Counted from the first letter of the stretch, positions 26,642-36,108 are shown. The stretch: DNA of 64,000 nt from Pseudoduganella violacea (GCF_014191875.1 NZ_JACHXD010000001.1:434001-498000); one strand, 5' to 3'. The notes: generated by a model not told the origin, from the sequence alone. Program-made: numbers and translations.

Positions 26642-27325
26642 ATGAAGCCCTTGCGACTTCTTCTGGCCTGGTTGTTCCTGCTGGCGGCGGGGGCGGCGCT
26701 CGCCCAGGGCGAGTGGATCAGCTACCGCGACGCCTACCGCGCCATGGTGCAGTTCGAGAAGTACGGCAAGCCCAAGCACTTCCTGCAAAACCACTACCAG
26801 GTGAGCGCGCGCGACGGCCAGCTGCCCGACGGCTTGCGCCTGACCCTGAACGTCAAGGCCAGCCAGCTCAATCTGCCGTTGGACGCCACCGGCCGCACCA
26901 CCTTCCCGCTGCTGAAAAGCGCGTATGACGAGAACGCGGCTCTGGTTTTGAACCGCAAGATCAGCCAATACACTTTCCAGCCGCGCCTGTCGATCATCGT
27001 GCGCCTGGACGGCTTGTATGAGGGCGTGGACCTGCGCAGCGCCTGCGAGCAGGCCTTGCAGTACCAGCGCTACCTGGATGCGGCCACCTATGGCGGCAAG
27101 CGCTGCGGCGGCGTGCGTTTCGGCTTCCTGCGCAAGGCCGAGGCCCAGGTGCGCGTGCGCGACGGCGAGAAAGAACATGGGCTGCCGGTGGCCGAGGGCG
27201 CCATCTTCGATGGCGACCCGAACACCGGCTTTCGCATCGTGGTCTACCGCTTCCAGGACTGGCCGGAAAAGGTGCAACTGATCAGCCAGAACGCGCCGCT
27301 CGCCATCGTGCCCGTGATCGAGTAA
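26642..27325 (+). CDS. exported protein of unknown function
   Basis: 227-residue protein with a clear signal peptide (MKPLRLLLAWLFLLAAGAALAQ). The mature part is about 205 residues, soluble-looking, with two cysteines (DLRSACEQALQ and GGKRCGGVRF) that could form a disulfide. It loosely recalls uncharacterised proteobacterial DUF2987-type exported proteins, but I cannot confirm that. It is divergent from the RstB-like kinase and convergent with the RstA-like regulator, abutting its stop, so it is a reasonable target or accessory of that two-component system. The start at 26642 is set by the signal peptide. Confidence 0.7.
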   Translation: MKPLRLLLAWLFLLAAGAALAQGEWISYRDAYRAMVQFEKYGKPKHFLQNHYQVSARDGQLPDGLRLTLNVKASQLNLPLDATGRTTFPLLKSAYDENAALVLNRKISQYTFQPRLSIIVRLDGLYEGVDLRSACEQALQYQRYLDAATYGGKRCGGVRFGFLRKAEAQVRVRDGEKEHGLPVAEGAIFDGDPNTGFRIVVYRFQDWPEKVQLISQNAPLAIVPVIE

Positions 27326-28006
27326 TCAGTTCCAGGCCGAGGGCGAGAACAGATAGCCTTCGCCCCACACCGTCTTGATCTTTTCCGATTCGCCGTCGTC
27401 GAATTTGCGGCGCAGCTTGGAGATGCTGTTGTCGATGCTGCGGTCCAGGCCATCGAACTCGATGCCGCGCATCTTCTTCAGCAGCGCGTCGCGCGACAGC
27501 ACGCGGCCGGCCGATTCGGCCAGCACCAGCAGCAGCTTGTATTCCGTATTGCTGAGCACCGCCGGCTCGCCGCGCCAGGTCACGGTGCGGTCGCTGGTGG
27601 CGATGTTCAGGGCGCCGAACACCATGCCATGGCCGGCCTGCTTGTCCTGGGCGCGGCGCAGCAGCGCGCGCAGGCGCGCCAGCAGCACGCGCGGCTGCAC
27701 CGGCTTGTTGACGAAATCGTCGGCGCCCTGCTCCAGCAGGGATACTTCATCATAGGAATCTTCGCGCGCCGTCATCACCAGGATCGGCACCTTGCTGATA
27801 TCGCGCAGCTGGCGCGACACTTGCATGCCGTCCAGGCCGGGCAGCATCAGGTCCAGGATCACCGCATCGGCCGGACTGGCCTTGAAGCTGGCCAGCGCCT
27901 GGTCGCCGCGGCCCACCACCGTCACCTTGAATTCATAGGCGCCCAGGTATTCCGTTACCAGTTCGGCCAGGCGCGCATCGTCCTCCACCAGCAATACTTG
28001 GTACAT
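27326..28006 (-). CDS. OmpR-family response regulator, RstA-like
   Basis: Response regulator of 226 residues. The receiver domain (about 1-118) has the acidic pair in VLLVEDDARL, the phosphorylation Asp in AVILDLMLPG and the Lys in DFVNKPVQP. The C-terminal winged helix (about 130-226) shows LSNTEYKLLLVLAESAGRV and a final GEGYLFSP. The second ATG (28006) is preferred because GGGAGG touches the first ATG (28012) but is spaced 6 bases from the second. It is the likely partner of the kinase at 25028-26329. Confidence 0.92.
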   Translation of the reverse strand: MYQVLLVEDDARLAELVTEYLGAYEFKVTVVGRGDQALASFKASPADAVILDLMLPGLDGMQVSRQLRDISKVPILVMTAREDSYDEVSLLEQGADDFVNKPVQPRVLLARLRALLRRAQDKQAGHGMVFGALNIATSDRTVTWRGEPAVLSNTEYKLLLVLAESAGRVLSRDALLKKMRGIEFDGLDRSIDNSISKLRRKFDDGESEKIKTVWGEGYLFSPSAWN

Positions 28007-28104
28007 GGCCATCCTCCCTCGAAGATGGTTATTTTATAAGAGCGAAAAAGGAAAAGACACAAGCTGCCAGGCTTGAGGACAAATGAATACACTTTCATGA
28101 CAAA

Positions 28105-28131
28105 TGCCGCCACCTGTTGGCGGTGGCGGCA
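28105..28131 (-). terminator. hairpin after the acyl-CoA dehydrogenase gene
   Basis: Stem TGCCGCCACC pairs with GGTGGCGGCA around a 7-base loop. On the minus strand only TTTG follows, so it is a weak intrinsic terminator at best. It lies in the 131-base gap upstream of the RstA-like gene. Confidence 0.5.
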
Positions 28132-28137
28132 TCCGTC

Positions 28138-29265
28138 TTACAGCGCGCGCGCGATCAGCAGCTTCTGGATATCGCTGGTGCCCTCGTAAATCTGGCACAC
28201 GCGCGCATCGCGGTAGATGCGCTCGACCGGGAAGTCGCTGACATAACCGTAGCCGCCGTGGATCTGGATCGCGTCCGAGCAGACGCGCTCCGCCATTTCG
28301 GAAGCGAACAGCTTGGCCATGGCCGCCTCCTTCAGGCAGGGCAGGCCGGCATCCTTCATCGCCGCCGCGTGCAGGATCAGCTGGCGCGCCGCTTCGAGCT
28401 GGGTCGCCATATCGGACAGCTTGAACTGCACCGACTGGTGTTCGAAGATCGGCTTGCCGAAGGTTTCGCGCTCGCGCGCGTATTTGAGCGCGGCCTCGTA
28501 GGCCGAACGCGCCATGCCCACCGACTGCGAAGCGATGCCGATGCGGCCGCCTTCCAGGCCCGACAGCGCGATCTTATAGCCCATGCCTTCTTCGCCGATC
28601 AGGTTCGCGGCCGGGATGCGGCAATTCTCGAACACGATCTGGGCCGTGTCGGAGGAATGCTGGCCCATCTTCTGTTCCAGGCCGGCCACGATATAACCCG
28701 GCGTCGAGGTCGGCACCCAGAAAGCTGAAATGCCCTTCTTGCCGGCCGCCTTGTCGGTGACGGCCATGACGATGGCGACGTCGGCGTACTTGCCGCTGGT
28801 GATGAACTGCTTCACGCCGTTCAGCACATAATGGTCGCCATCGCGCGTGGCCGTGGTACGCAGGGCGGCCGCGTCGCTGCCCGTGTGCGGCTCGGTCAGG
28901 CAGAAAGCGCCCAGCAGCGCGCCCTGGGCCAGCGGCCGCAGCCACTGCTCCTTTTGCTGCGCGTTGGCATACATCATGGCGATGCTGCACACCGGGCAGT
29001 TATTGACCGAGATGATGGTCGAGGTGCCGCCATCGCCGGCCGCGATCTCCTCCAGCACCAAGGCCAGCGACACATAGTCGAGACCGGCGCCGCCCAATTC
29101 TTCCGGCACGGCCACGCCGAAAGCGCCCAGGGCCGCCAGCTCCTTCAACTCCGCCTGCGGAAAATAGTGTTCCTTATCCCAGCGCGCCGCGTTGGGCGCC
29201 AACCGCTCCTGCGCGAAGGTGCGCAGCGCGTCCCGAATCATCTGATGCTCTTCACTCAAAATCAT
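28138..29265 (-). CDS. acyl-CoA dehydrogenase, short/branched-chain type
   Basis: FAD flavoenzyme catalysing alpha-beta dehydrogenation of acyl-CoA. The 375-residue protein has GAFCLTEPHTGSDAAAL and FITSGKYADVAIVMAV in the middle beta domain and IQIHGGYGYVSDFPVERIYRD and QIYEGTSDIQKLLIAR at the C-terminus; the Glu of YEGTSD is the expected catalytic base. Sequence resembles short-chain and 2-methyl-branched-chain dehydrogenases, but chain length cannot be fixed. It is last in the minus-strand fatty and branched-chain row and is separated from the SDR gene by repeat copy 2, so it may have its own promoter. Confidence 0.93.
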   Translation of the reverse strand: MILSEEHQMIRDALRTFAQERLAPNAARWDKEHYFPQAELKELAALGAFGVAVPEELGGAGLDYVSLALVLEEIAAGDGGTSTIISVNNCPVCSIAMMYANAQQKEQWLRPLAQGALLGAFCLTEPHTGSDAAALRTTATRDGDHYVLNGVKQFITSGKYADVAIVMAVTDKAAGKKGISAFWVPTSTPGYIVAGLEQKMGQHSSDTAQIVFENCRIPAANLIGEEGMGYKIALSGLEGGRIGIASQSVGMARSAYEAALKYARERETFGKPIFEHQSVQFKLSDMATQLEAARQLILHAAAMKDAGLPCLKEAAMAKLFASEMAERVCSDAIQIHGGYGYVSDFPVERIYRDARVCQIYEGTSDIQKLLIARAL

Positions 29266-29291
29266 TGCAATCCTTCTTACTGTTCAGCCCG

Positions 29292-29385
29292 TGTCCACCC
29301 TGGTGCCAGGCACTGATCGGACACGAGCTCGACCGTTATATAGCTGAGCTCGTGTCCACCGTGGTGCCTGGCACCAGGGTGGACA
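29292..29385. repeat. dispersed two-module palindromic repeat, copy 2
   Basis: Modules at 29292-29323 and 29353-29385, each bounded by GTGTCC and GGACAC, joined by a spacer that begins and ends with GAGCTC. Flanks AGCCC and GGGCTC extend the symmetry. It fills the gap between the acyl-CoA dehydrogenase and SDR genes. Confidence 0.85.
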
Positions 29386-29406
29386 CGGGCTCGGCGGTGG
29401 GGCGGC

Positions 29407-30075
29407 TTACCAGGCGATGGGGCTGCCGTCGTAGTTGAGGTAGGCGGGCTTGTCGCTGGCGGGCAGGCGGGCCAGCGTGGCGCGCATGCCGGCCGCGCTT
29501 TCTTCGGCGGAAATGTCGGCGCCGGCGCCGCCCATCTCGGTCCGGACCCAGCCCGGGTGGAAGGCGACGCAGGTCACGCCTTTGCCGCCATACAGCAGGG
29601 CGGTGTCGATCAGCACCGAGTTCAGCGCCGCCTTGCTGGCGCGGTAGAGCGAGCCGCTGGCATGGCTGCGCTCGCTGAGCGAACCCATGCGCGAGGACAG
29701 CACGGCCAGCTTGCCGCGCGCCAGGCTCACCAGCGGCGCCAGGATCGGCAACAGCCGCATCGCCGCCAGCACATTGGTGTGCATCACCTGGTCGAAGTCG
29801 CCCTGGGTCGGGAAGCCGTCGTGGCGCGGGCCGTACACGCCCGCGTTCAGGATGGCCACGTCCAGGTGCTCGCCGTCGAGCTTCCAGCCCAGCGCGGCGA
29901 CCGCTTCCACATTGTTGACGTCGAGTTCATGCGTGTCGGCCCCCATGGCCTCCAGCGCATCGCAGTCTTGCGCCTTGCGCGCGGTGGCGATCACGCGCCA
30001 GCCGTCGGCCAGGTACTGGCGCACCAGTTCGTGGCCGATGCCGCGCGAGGCGCCAATGATGAGTGCGGTCGCCAT
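29407..30075 (-). CDS. short-chain dehydrogenase/reductase
   Basis: Rossmann-fold NAD(P)-dependent oxidoreductase of 222 residues. Cofactor motif TALIIGASRGIG is at the N-terminus, NAG in AILNAGVYGP and the YxxxK catalytic pair in SLYRASKAALNS. Resembles the small SDRs of the C-factor/CsgA-like class. The substrate is unknown. It starts 9 bases after the thiolase stop and is probably co-transcribed with it, but no step of leucine degradation requires it. Confidence 0.9.
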   Translation of the reverse strand: MATALIIGASRGIGHELVRQYLADGWRVIATARKAQDCDALEAMGADTHELDVNNVEAVAALGWKLDGEHLDVAILNAGVYGPRHDGFPTQGDFDQVMHTNVLAAMRLLPILAPLVSLARGKLAVLSSRMGSLSERSHASGSLYRASKAALNSVLIDTALLYGGKGVTCVAFHPGWVRTEMGGAGADISAEESAAGMRATLARLPASDKPAYLNYDGSPIAW

Positions 30076-30084
30076 CGGCTTCGC

Positions 30085-31281
30085 TTACGCCAGTTCGATG
30101 CCGACCGCGGTCGCTTCGCCGCCGCCGATGCACAGGGCGGCCACGCCGCGCTTGCCGCCGGTTTTGCGCAGCGCGCCGAGCAGGGTGATGATGATGCGCG
30201 CGCCGGAAGCGCCGATCGGGTGGCCCAGGGCACAGGCGCCGCCGTGGATATTGATCTTGCTGTGCGGGATGTCCAGATCGTGCATGACGGCCATCGGCAC
30301 GGCGGCGAACGCTTCGTTCACTTCGAACAGGTCGACGTCGCTGGCTTTCCAGCCGTTCTTGGCGAACAGTTTCTGGATCGCGCCGACCGGCGCCGTGGTG
30401 AACAGGTTCGGCGCCTGCGCCTGGGTGGCGTGGCCGACCACCTTGGCCAGCACGGTCAGGCCCAGTTTCTTGGCGGTCGATTCGCGCATCATGACCAGGG
30501 CGGCGGCGCCGTCATTGATCGAGGACGAGGAGGCGGCCGTGATCGTGCCGTCTTTCTTGAAGGCCGGCTTCAGGGCCGGAATCTTGTCCAGCTTGGCCTT
30601 GCCCGGACCTTCATCCTTGTCGATCACCACCTCGCCGGCGCGGCCGGACACGGTCACCGGCGCGATTTCCCAGGCGAAGCTGCCGTCGGCCGTGGCGGCC
30701 TGGGCGCGCTTGACGGAGTCGATGGCGAACGCGTCCTGCGCCTCGCGCGTGAATTTGTACTGGGTGGCGCATTCCTCGGCGAAGGTGCCCATCGAGCGGC
30801 CGCCGCCTTTTTCATCGCGGTTGTAGGCGTCTTCCAGGCCGTCCAGCATCATGTGGTCGAACATCATGGCATGGCCGATGCGGTAGCCGCCGCGCGCTTT
30901 CGGGATCAGGTAGGGCGCGTTGGTCATCGATTCCATGCCGCCCGCGACCACCACCTCGGCGCTGCCGGCGGCCAGGGTGTCGTGCGCGAAGATGGCCGCT
31001 TGCATGGCCGAACCACACATCTTGGACAGGGTCACGGCGCCGGTCGAGGTCGGCAGGCCGGCCTTGATCAGGGCTTGGCGCGCCGGGGCCTGGCCCTGGC
31101 CCGCCATCAGGCAGTTGCCGAAATAAACGTGTTCCACGGCGTCCGGCTTGACGCCGGCGCGCTCGACGGCGGCCTTGATCGCCACGGCGCCCAAGTCGTT
31201 GGCGCTCAGGCTGGAAAAGTCGCCCTGGAAGGCGCCCATCGGGGTGCGCGCGGCGCCGACGATAACGATAGGATCATTCAT
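30085..31281 (-). CDS. acetyl-CoA C-acetyltransferase (thiolase)
   Basis: Thiolase of 398 residues that splits or forms acetoacetyl-CoA. The acyl-accepting cysteine is in SKMCGSAMQ (C89), with VNEAFAAVP, the catalytic His in GHPIGASG and the second Cys in CIGGGEA near the C-terminus. In leucine degradation it would finish acetoacetate use. The reading frame can start at TTG 31287, but ATG 31281 is better; it overlaps the aceK end by 8 bases, suggesting coupled translation. Chain-length range cannot be told from sequence. Confidence 0.92.
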   Translation of the reverse strand: MNDPIVIVGAARTPMGAFQGDFSSLSANDLGAVAIKAAVERAGVKPDAVEHVYFGNCLMAGQGQAPARQALIKAGLPTSTGAVTLSKMCGSAMQAAIFAHDTLAAGSAEVVVAGGMESMTNAPYLIPKARGGYRIGHAMMFDHMMLDGLEDAYNRDEKGGGRSMGTFAEECATQYKFTREAQDAFAIDSVKRAQAATADGSFAWEIAPVTVSGRAGEVVIDKDEGPGKAKLDKIPALKPAFKKDGTITAASSSSINDGAAALVMMRESTAKKLGLTVLAKVVGHATQAQAPNLFTTAPVGAIQKLFAKNGWKASDVDLFEVNEAFAAVPMAVMHDLDIPHSKINIHGGACALGHPIGASGARIIITLLGALRKTGGKRGVAALCIGGGEATAVGIELA

Positions 31282-33112
31282 TTTCAACAGTCTCCAAAAG
31301 TGGTGGCGTCACAGGCGCCAGGGTTTGTGCGGAAGTTTGATTGCAGAAACGGATGTGCTGAGGATAGGGGAAGACATCCTCGATAATGTTGGCTTCGATG
31401 CGTTCCTTGTGCGCTTGCCACCAGGCTTGCGTCAGCAGGTCGGCATGGTGTTTCAGGAAATACTTGCGGATGTGCGTGTTCCCCAGCAGGAATTTGCCGA
31501 ACTGCTCGGGAAACACGTCGTGGCGTCCCACGGGATACCAGGGTTCGGAGGCCATTTCGTCCTCCTCGTTGCGCGGCTGCGGAATGTGGCGGAAGACGCA
31601 GTCGGTGATGTATTCGATTTCATCATAGTCATAAAAGACGACGCGCTTATGACGGGTGACGCCGAAATTCTTGTACAGCATATCGCCGGGGAAGATATTC
31701 GCCGCCACCAAGTCCTTGATGGCGTTGCCGTACTCCAGCACGCCATGTTCGATGGCGGCCTCGTCGCCCGCCTGCTCGGCCTGGGTCAGCCAGATATTCA
31801 GCGGCACCATGCGCCGCTCGATATACAGGTGCTTGATGACGATCTGCTCTTCTTCGATCTCGATCAGCGAGGGCGCGAACTGCTGGAGCTCGGCCACCAG
31901 TTCCTCGGCGAAGCGGGCGCGCGGAAACGCCACATTGGAATACTCGAGCGTGTCGGCCATGCGGCCCACGCGGTCGTGGTTTTTCACCAGCAGGTACTTT
32001 TCCTTGATCTGGGCGCGCGAGGTTTCCTTCGGCGGCGGATAGAAATCCTTGATCACCTTGAACACATAGGGGAAGGAGGGCAGGGCGAACACCAGCATCA
32101 CCAGGCCGCGGATGCCGGGCGCGGTCTCGAACAGGTCGGAGGAATGCTTGAGGTGTTGCAGGTAGTCGCGGTAGAACAGGGTCTTGCCCTGCTTCTGCAG
32201 GCCGAGGATGGTGTAGATCTCGCTGCGCGGCTTGCGCGGCAGTAGGCTGCGCAGGAATTGCACATAGGCCGAAGGCACTTCCATATCGACCAGGAAGTAG
32301 GCGCGCGTGAACGAGAACAGGATGACGATCTGCTCCAGGTCGAGCAGTACCGTGTCGAGCACCAATTGCCCGGCGCGGTTGTGCAGGATCGGCACCACAA
32401 AGGGGAATTCGCGGTTGCCGTTGATGGCCTTGCCGACGATGTAAGCGCCCTTGTTGCGGAAGAACAGGCTGGACAGCACCTGCACCTGGGCATTCGGTTC
32501 TAGCTTGGCATGGCCGAACACCTGGTTCAGGCGCGCCTCGACCTGGTCCACATCGCGGTCCAGGTTGGCGAACTTGGCATTGAGCTGGAAATTGGTAATG
32601 ATGCGCTTCAACATGAAGTGCATGCCATCGTTGGACGGGTAATAGACGCGGTAGGTGGGCGCCAGCTCCTCGGTCTCGATGTATTCGGTGGACACCACCG
32701 GCCGCACGAAGATGAATTCGTTATGGAAGTAACTGCGGTGCAGGATATTGCAGCACACCGAGTTGAAGAAGGTTTCGGCCAGCTCCGGCCGCTTATGCTC
32801 GGCCAGCATGCCGATATAGTGCAGCTTGCATTCGCGCCAGACTTCGTCGGTCAGCTCGGCCGAATCGTACTCGTCTTCGAGCATCTGCACGCATTCCTGC
32901 ACGCGTTTGTCGTAGAAGCCGATGCGCTCGCGCGCGGCCTGCTGCGCCACCGCCCAGTCGCCGCGCTCGAAATGCTGCTTGGCGGCCTGGCTGGTCTGGC
33001 GGAACAGGCGGTAATGCTTGTCGAAGCCTTCGCGGATGGTGCGCGCGATATCGAAGGCGATCTGGGAAGACAGCAATTTGGGGAACGCAGCCTGGCTCAT
33101 ACCTTTTCTCAT
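31274..33112 (-). CDS. aceK: isocitrate dehydrogenase kinase/phosphatase
   Basis: Bifunctional enzyme that phosphorylates and inactivates isocitrate dehydrogenase, or reactivates it, setting flux between the TCA cycle and the glyoxylate shunt. The 612-residue protein is of normal length. It shows family blocks [40 protein letters not shown] (kinase lysine region) and the C-terminal [16 protein letters not shown] with [10 protein letters not shown]. The start may be 33112 or ATG 33100 (MSQAAF); neither has a strong ribosome site. It sits between liuA and thiolase, linking the shunt to acetyl-CoA supply. aceA and aceB are not in the window. Confidence 0.97.
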   Translation of the reverse strand: MRKGMSQAAFPKLLSSQIAFDIARTIREGFDKHYRLFRQTSQAAKQHFERGDWAVAQQAARERIGFYDKRVQECVQMLEDEYDSAELTDEVWRECKLHYIGMLAEHKRPELAETFFNSVCCNILHRSYFHNEFIFVRPVVSTEYIETEELAPTYRVYYPSNDGMHFMLKRIITNFQLNAKFANLDRDVDQVEARLNQVFGHAKLEPNAQVQVLSSLFFRNKGAYIVGKAINGNREFPFVVPILHNRAGQLVLDTVLLDLEQIVILFSFTRAYFLVDMEVPSAYVQFLRSLLPRKPRSEIYTILGLQKQGKTLFYRDYLQHLKHSSDLFETAPGIRGLVMLVFALPSFPYVFKVIKDFYPPPKETSRAQIKEKYLLVKNHDRVGRMADTLEYSNVAFPRARFAEELVAELQQFAPSLIEIEEEQIVIKHLYIERRMVPLNIWLTQAEQAGDEAAIEHGVLEYGNAIKDLVAANIFPGDMLYKNFGVTRHKRVVFYDYDEIEYITDCVFRHIPQPRNEEDEMASEPWYPVGRHDVFPEQFGKFLLGNTHIRKYFLKHHADLLTQAWWQAHKERIEANIIEDVFPYPQHIRFCNQTSAQTLAPVTPPLLETVENE

Positions 33113-33149
33113 CGAATGGAGTGCCTCTGCCGGTTCCCCGCAGCCGCGC

Positions 33150-34334
33150 TTACTTCGTTTCCGCGAACAGTTCGCGGCCGATCAGCATGCGGCGGATCTC
33201 GCTGGTCCCGGCGCCGATTTCATACAGCTTGGCATCGCGCCACAGGCGGCCGACCGGATATTCATTGATATAGCCGTTGCCGCCCAGGGTCTGGATCGCC
33301 TCGCCGGCCATCCAGGTGGCCTTCTCAGCACTATACAGAATTGCGCCGGCCGCATCTTTACGCAGCGCGCGCACCTGTTCCGGCGTCGTCGCCCGGTCGC
33401 AAGCCTGGCCCACGGCGTAGACGTAGGCTTTGCAAGCCATCATGGTCGAATACATATCCGCAATCTTACCCTGCATCAGCTGGAACTCGCCGATGGGCTG
33501 GCCAAACTGCTGGCGGTCATGAATATAGGGCACGACGGCGTCCATACAGGCTTGCATGATGCCCAGCGGGCCACCGGACAGCACGGTGCGTTCGAAGTCC
33601 AGGCCCGACATCAGCACATTGACGCCCTTGCCCAGGCCGCCCAGCACGTTCTCGGCCGGCACTTCGCAATCTTCGAACACCAGCTCGCCCGTGTGCGAGC
33701 CGCGCATGCCCAGCTTGTCGAGTTTTTGCGCGATGGAGAAGCCCTTGAAGCCTTTTTCGATGAGGAAGGCGGTCATGCCGCGCGGGCCGGCTTCCAGGTC
33801 GCTCTTGGCGTAGACCACCAGGGTGTCGGCGTCGGGGCCGTTGGTGATCCACATCTTGGTGCCGTTCAGCACCCAGCGGTCGCCCTTGAAGTCGGCGCGC
33901 AGCTTCATGCTGACCACGTCGGAACCGGCGTTCGGCTCGGACATGGCGAGCGCGCCGATGTGTTCGCCCGAAATGAGCTTGGGCAGGTATTTGCGTTTTT
34001 GCTCTTCCGTGCCATTGCGCTTGATCTGGTTCACGCACAGATTCGAGTGGGCGCCATAGGACAGGCCGACCGAGGCCGAGGCGCGCGAAATCTCTTCCAT
34101 CGCGACGATGTGGGCCAGGTAGCCCATATTCGCGCCGCCATACTCCTCGCCGACGGTGATGCCGAGCAAGCCCAACTCGCCCATCTTGCGCCACAGGTCC
34201 ATCGGGAACTGGTCGCTGCGGTCGATCTCGGCGGCGCGCGGGGCGATTTCGGCGGCGGCGAACTGCTGCACCGCTGCGCGCAGGGCGGCGATGTCTTCGC
34301 CGTGGTCAAAAGTCAGGCCTGGGAGATGGAGCAT
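33150..34334 (-). CDS. liuA: isovaleryl-CoA dehydrogenase
   Basis: FAD enzyme oxidising isovaleryl-CoA to 3-methylcrotonyl-CoA, the first committed step of leucine degradation. The 394-residue protein has [32 protein letters not shown], the [13 protein letters not shown] segment holding the family-specific catalytic Glu of isovaleryl-CoA dehydrogenases and the C-terminal [15 protein letters not shown]. The LiuR-type palindrome is 53-74 bases upstream of the start, and liuR itself lies just beyond. The carboxylase genes liuB and liuC that act next are 28 kb away in this window. Confidence 0.95.
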   Translation of the reverse strand: MLHLPGLTFDHGEDIAALRAAVQQFAAAEIAPRAAEIDRSDQFPMDLWRKMGELGLLGITVGEEYGGANMGYLAHIVAMEEISRASASVGLSYGAHSNLCVNQIKRNGTEEQKRKYLPKLISGEHIGALAMSEPNAGSDVVSMKLRADFKGDRWVLNGTKMWITNGPDADTLVVYAKSDLEAGPRGMTAFLIEKGFKGFSIAQKLDKLGMRGSHTGELVFEDCEVPAENVLGGLGKGVNVLMSGLDFERTVLSGGPLGIMQACMDAVVPYIHDRQQFGQPIGEFQLMQGKIADMYSTMMACKAYVYAVGQACDRATTPEQVRALRKDAAGAILYSAEKATWMAGEAIQTLGGNGYINEYPVGRLWRDAKLYEIGAGTSEIRRMLIGRELFAETK

Positions 34335-34386
34335 GTCATCCTCATTCTTCTAAGTTAAGGTATGGAAGCGCAAATCATACGCCGAT

Positions 34387-34408
34387 GTGACGTTAACGTA
34401 AACGTAAA
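34387..34408. promoter_or_regulatory. LiuR-type operator before liuA
   Basis: 22-base element with core ACGTTAACGTAAACGTAAA between liuR and liuA. It matches 19 of 22 bases of the element at 6150-6171. Position 53-74 bases upstream of the liuA start and the adjoining liuR gene support a LiuR operator within the liuA promoter. Confidence 0.8.
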
Positions 34409-34475
34409 GTAACTGCTGCAAATGGTCCCTGGCGGCCGCTGTCTTGCTGCGGGCAGCGGGCCGTGGCGGGCCGGC

Positions 34476-34877
34476 TTACGCGGCCGGCGCTGCCTGGCCG
34501 ACGGCGGCCAGCAAACGCTTGCATTCCTCTTCATGGGCGCTGATTTCCGCCAGCGACATTTCGATATCCTCGCGCTGCTGCTCCAGGGTTTCGCGGTGCT
34601 GGGCCAGCACGCCGAGGAAGCGGTTCATCTGGGCCGCCGTGTCCTTGGGCGACTCATACATATCGACCAGGCTCTTGATCTCGGACAGCGACAGGCCCAG
34701 GCGCTTGCCGCGCAGGGTCAGTTTCAGGCGGGTGCGGTCGCGCGGCGTGTAGACACGGTTGCGCCCGCCCGCGCCCTCGCGCGAAGGGCTGAGCAGGCCC
34801 TGGTCTTCATAAAAGCGGATGGCGCGGGCGGTGATGTCGAACTCGCGCGCCAGTTCGGTAATGGTATAGGTCGGCAT
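34476..34877 (-). CDS. liuR: MerR-family regulator LiuR
   Basis: MerR-type DNA-binding regulator of 133 residues. The HTH is at about 2-35 (YTITELAREFDITARAIRFY, then EDQGLLSP) and a coiled-coil dimerisation helix at about 80-125. No metal-binding cysteines are present, as expected for LiuR, which responds to branched-chain acyl-CoA intermediates. It lies directly upstream of liuA on the same strand, with a LiuR-like box on each side of it. Confidence 0.9.
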   Translation of the reverse strand: MPTYTITELAREFDITARAIRFYEDQGLLSPSREGAGGRNRVYTPRDRTRLKLTLRGKRLGLSLSEIKSLVDMYESPKDTAAQMNRFLGVLAQHRETLEQQREDIEMSLAEISAHEEECKRLLAAVGQAAPAA

Positions 34878-34897
34878 GGCTTACAATGGATCTTCCG

Positions 34898-34912
34898 TTT
34901 ACGTAACGTCAA
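34898..34912. promoter_or_regulatory. possible LiuR autoregulatory box
   Basis: Sequence TTTACGTAACGTCAA lies 20 bases upstream of the liuR start. It has the same TTTACG and CGTCAA halves as the liuA box but a shorter spacing between halves. It suggests autoregulation. Confidence 0.5.
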
Positions 34913-35387
34913 GCACATTGTAGCGCGCCCGCCGACAGTAAGCCATGTCCGCTTGGGCGGGCGTGAGCGCTGCGAGACAGAGCGGCCTATAATGAACCGT
35001 CCCCGCGATTCCAGGTTACTTGTGATTCGCCACAAATTGTTCATTTGGACTAATGGTCGCTGAACGAGCGTGCTTTTGCGTCCGTCTCCGCGTTGACGCA
35101 AACGGCTCCCGTTTTAATACCAGCGGAGTTTTAACAGCCGGATTACACTGCCGTTTGTCCCGCCCATTTTTTCGTCAAGATTGTTCTAAAGTTAATTCAT
35201 TTCTTTCTAGAAATGACTAGTAAAATTTGCTACGCAACGGGGTTTCGGCAATATTTTATTTGGTAGGACAGGTGGGGCAAAGGTGGTCGCCAAGCGTAAA
35301 ATGTTAATTGTTAAGTTTTTGTTTGTCACAATTGGTCTGACCTTTCCAGAGACTGACATTCATGCCGTGTCATGAAATAGTGCAACT
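34913..35387. other. long gene-free region upstream of the HTH regulator
   Basis: Together with the liuR promoter this is about 510 bases without a supportable gene. It becomes AT-rich after about 35150. Two inverted repeats stand out: TTTGCGTC (35075-35082) pairing with GACGCAAA (35095-35102), and TCATTTCT (35197-35204) pairing with AGAAATGA (35209-35216). Both are possible operators or structured leaders for the gene at 35388. Confidence 0.5.
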
Positions 35388-35795
35388 ATGAATTCTTCAA
35401 ATGAACGCGAAAGCTTTAGCCAGCGCCTGCAGCAAGCTTTGAAAAACGCCCATTATTCCCCCGACAGTCCGACCCGGCTGGCCAGGGAATTCAATATCCG
35501 CTTCGACGGCCGTCCCATCACCGTCCACGCCGCCCGTAAATGGCTGGTAGGCGAGGCTATTCCCACCCAGGAAAAGCTGCGCATGATCGCGCAGTGGCTG
35601 GGCGTGCCCGCCGAATGGCTGCGTTTTGGCGGCGCGGAAAATGCCGCGGCCAATGGCGAAGGCGCCAATGGTTTGTCGCGCTTTGAGTCCGCCGATGTCA
35701 AATTGATAGCCGATTTACAGCGTCTGGACGAGCATCACCGCCAAATTGCGCGAGAATTTATTCGCATGCTGGTCCGCGTCAACTACCAAAAGTAA
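35388..35795 (+). CDS. helix-turn-helix transcriptional regulator
   Basis: 135-residue protein with an XRE/phage-repressor-like HTH over about residues 8-80 (FSQRLQQALKN, SPTRLAREFNIRF, ITVHAARKWLVGEAIPTQ, LRMIAQWLGVPAEWLRFG) and a helical tail (about 98-130). It carries no effector or peptidase domain. No phage genes adjoin it, so it seems a chromosomal regulator. The ATG at 35388 has no good ribosome site, and 470 bases of non-coding sequence precede it. Its targets are unknown. Confidence 0.8.
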   Translation: MNSSNERESFSQRLQQALKNAHYSPDSPTRLAREFNIRFDGRPITVHAARKWLVGEAIPTQEKLRMIAQWLGVPAEWLRFGGAENAAANGEGANGLSRFESADVKLIADLQRLDEHHRQIAREFIRMLVRVNYQK

Positions 35796-36108
35796 CAAGA
35801 AATCACGGCTTAGTCCCGCGCAGGCTCGCCGTTTTTGCAGTCCGCTTTCGCTTCCCGCCTCCTCCTCCGCGCGTCCCCCTCCGACACCCGCGTTGCCCTT
35901 CTGCACCCGATTTTCAGCCCGTCTTGCCGCATTTTTGCGCAGCCTTGTGCCGTCCGCATGGCGTCGGCGGCGGCCGGTTTGCGACCATACCACTTTGTAT
36001 CTTCATGTAATGAAATGGTTCAAAATGCGAAATGTCACCGATCTGACATCATTTTGATGCAGAATAGCGCCAAGGCGCCCCGCCCCCGCGCGAATTGCAA
36101 GGAGTAGC
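35796..36108. other. gene-free gap
   Basis: 313 bases between the HTH regulator and the 60-residue gene. I see a GC-rich first half without convincing coding signals, and an AT-richer end that may hold the promoter of the next gene, ending in a clear AAGGAG site. Nothing else was recognised. Confidence 0.4.

Noticed and set aside
35388..35795. Prophage remnant suggested by the phage-repressor-like HTH
   Set aside because: No integrase, structural or attachment sequences flank it, and base composition of the gene matches its neighbours.
35835..36107. Small plus-strand frames before the 60-residue gene
   Set aside because: They have no ribosome site, are Arg/Ser/Pro-biased and end just before a well-signalled start.
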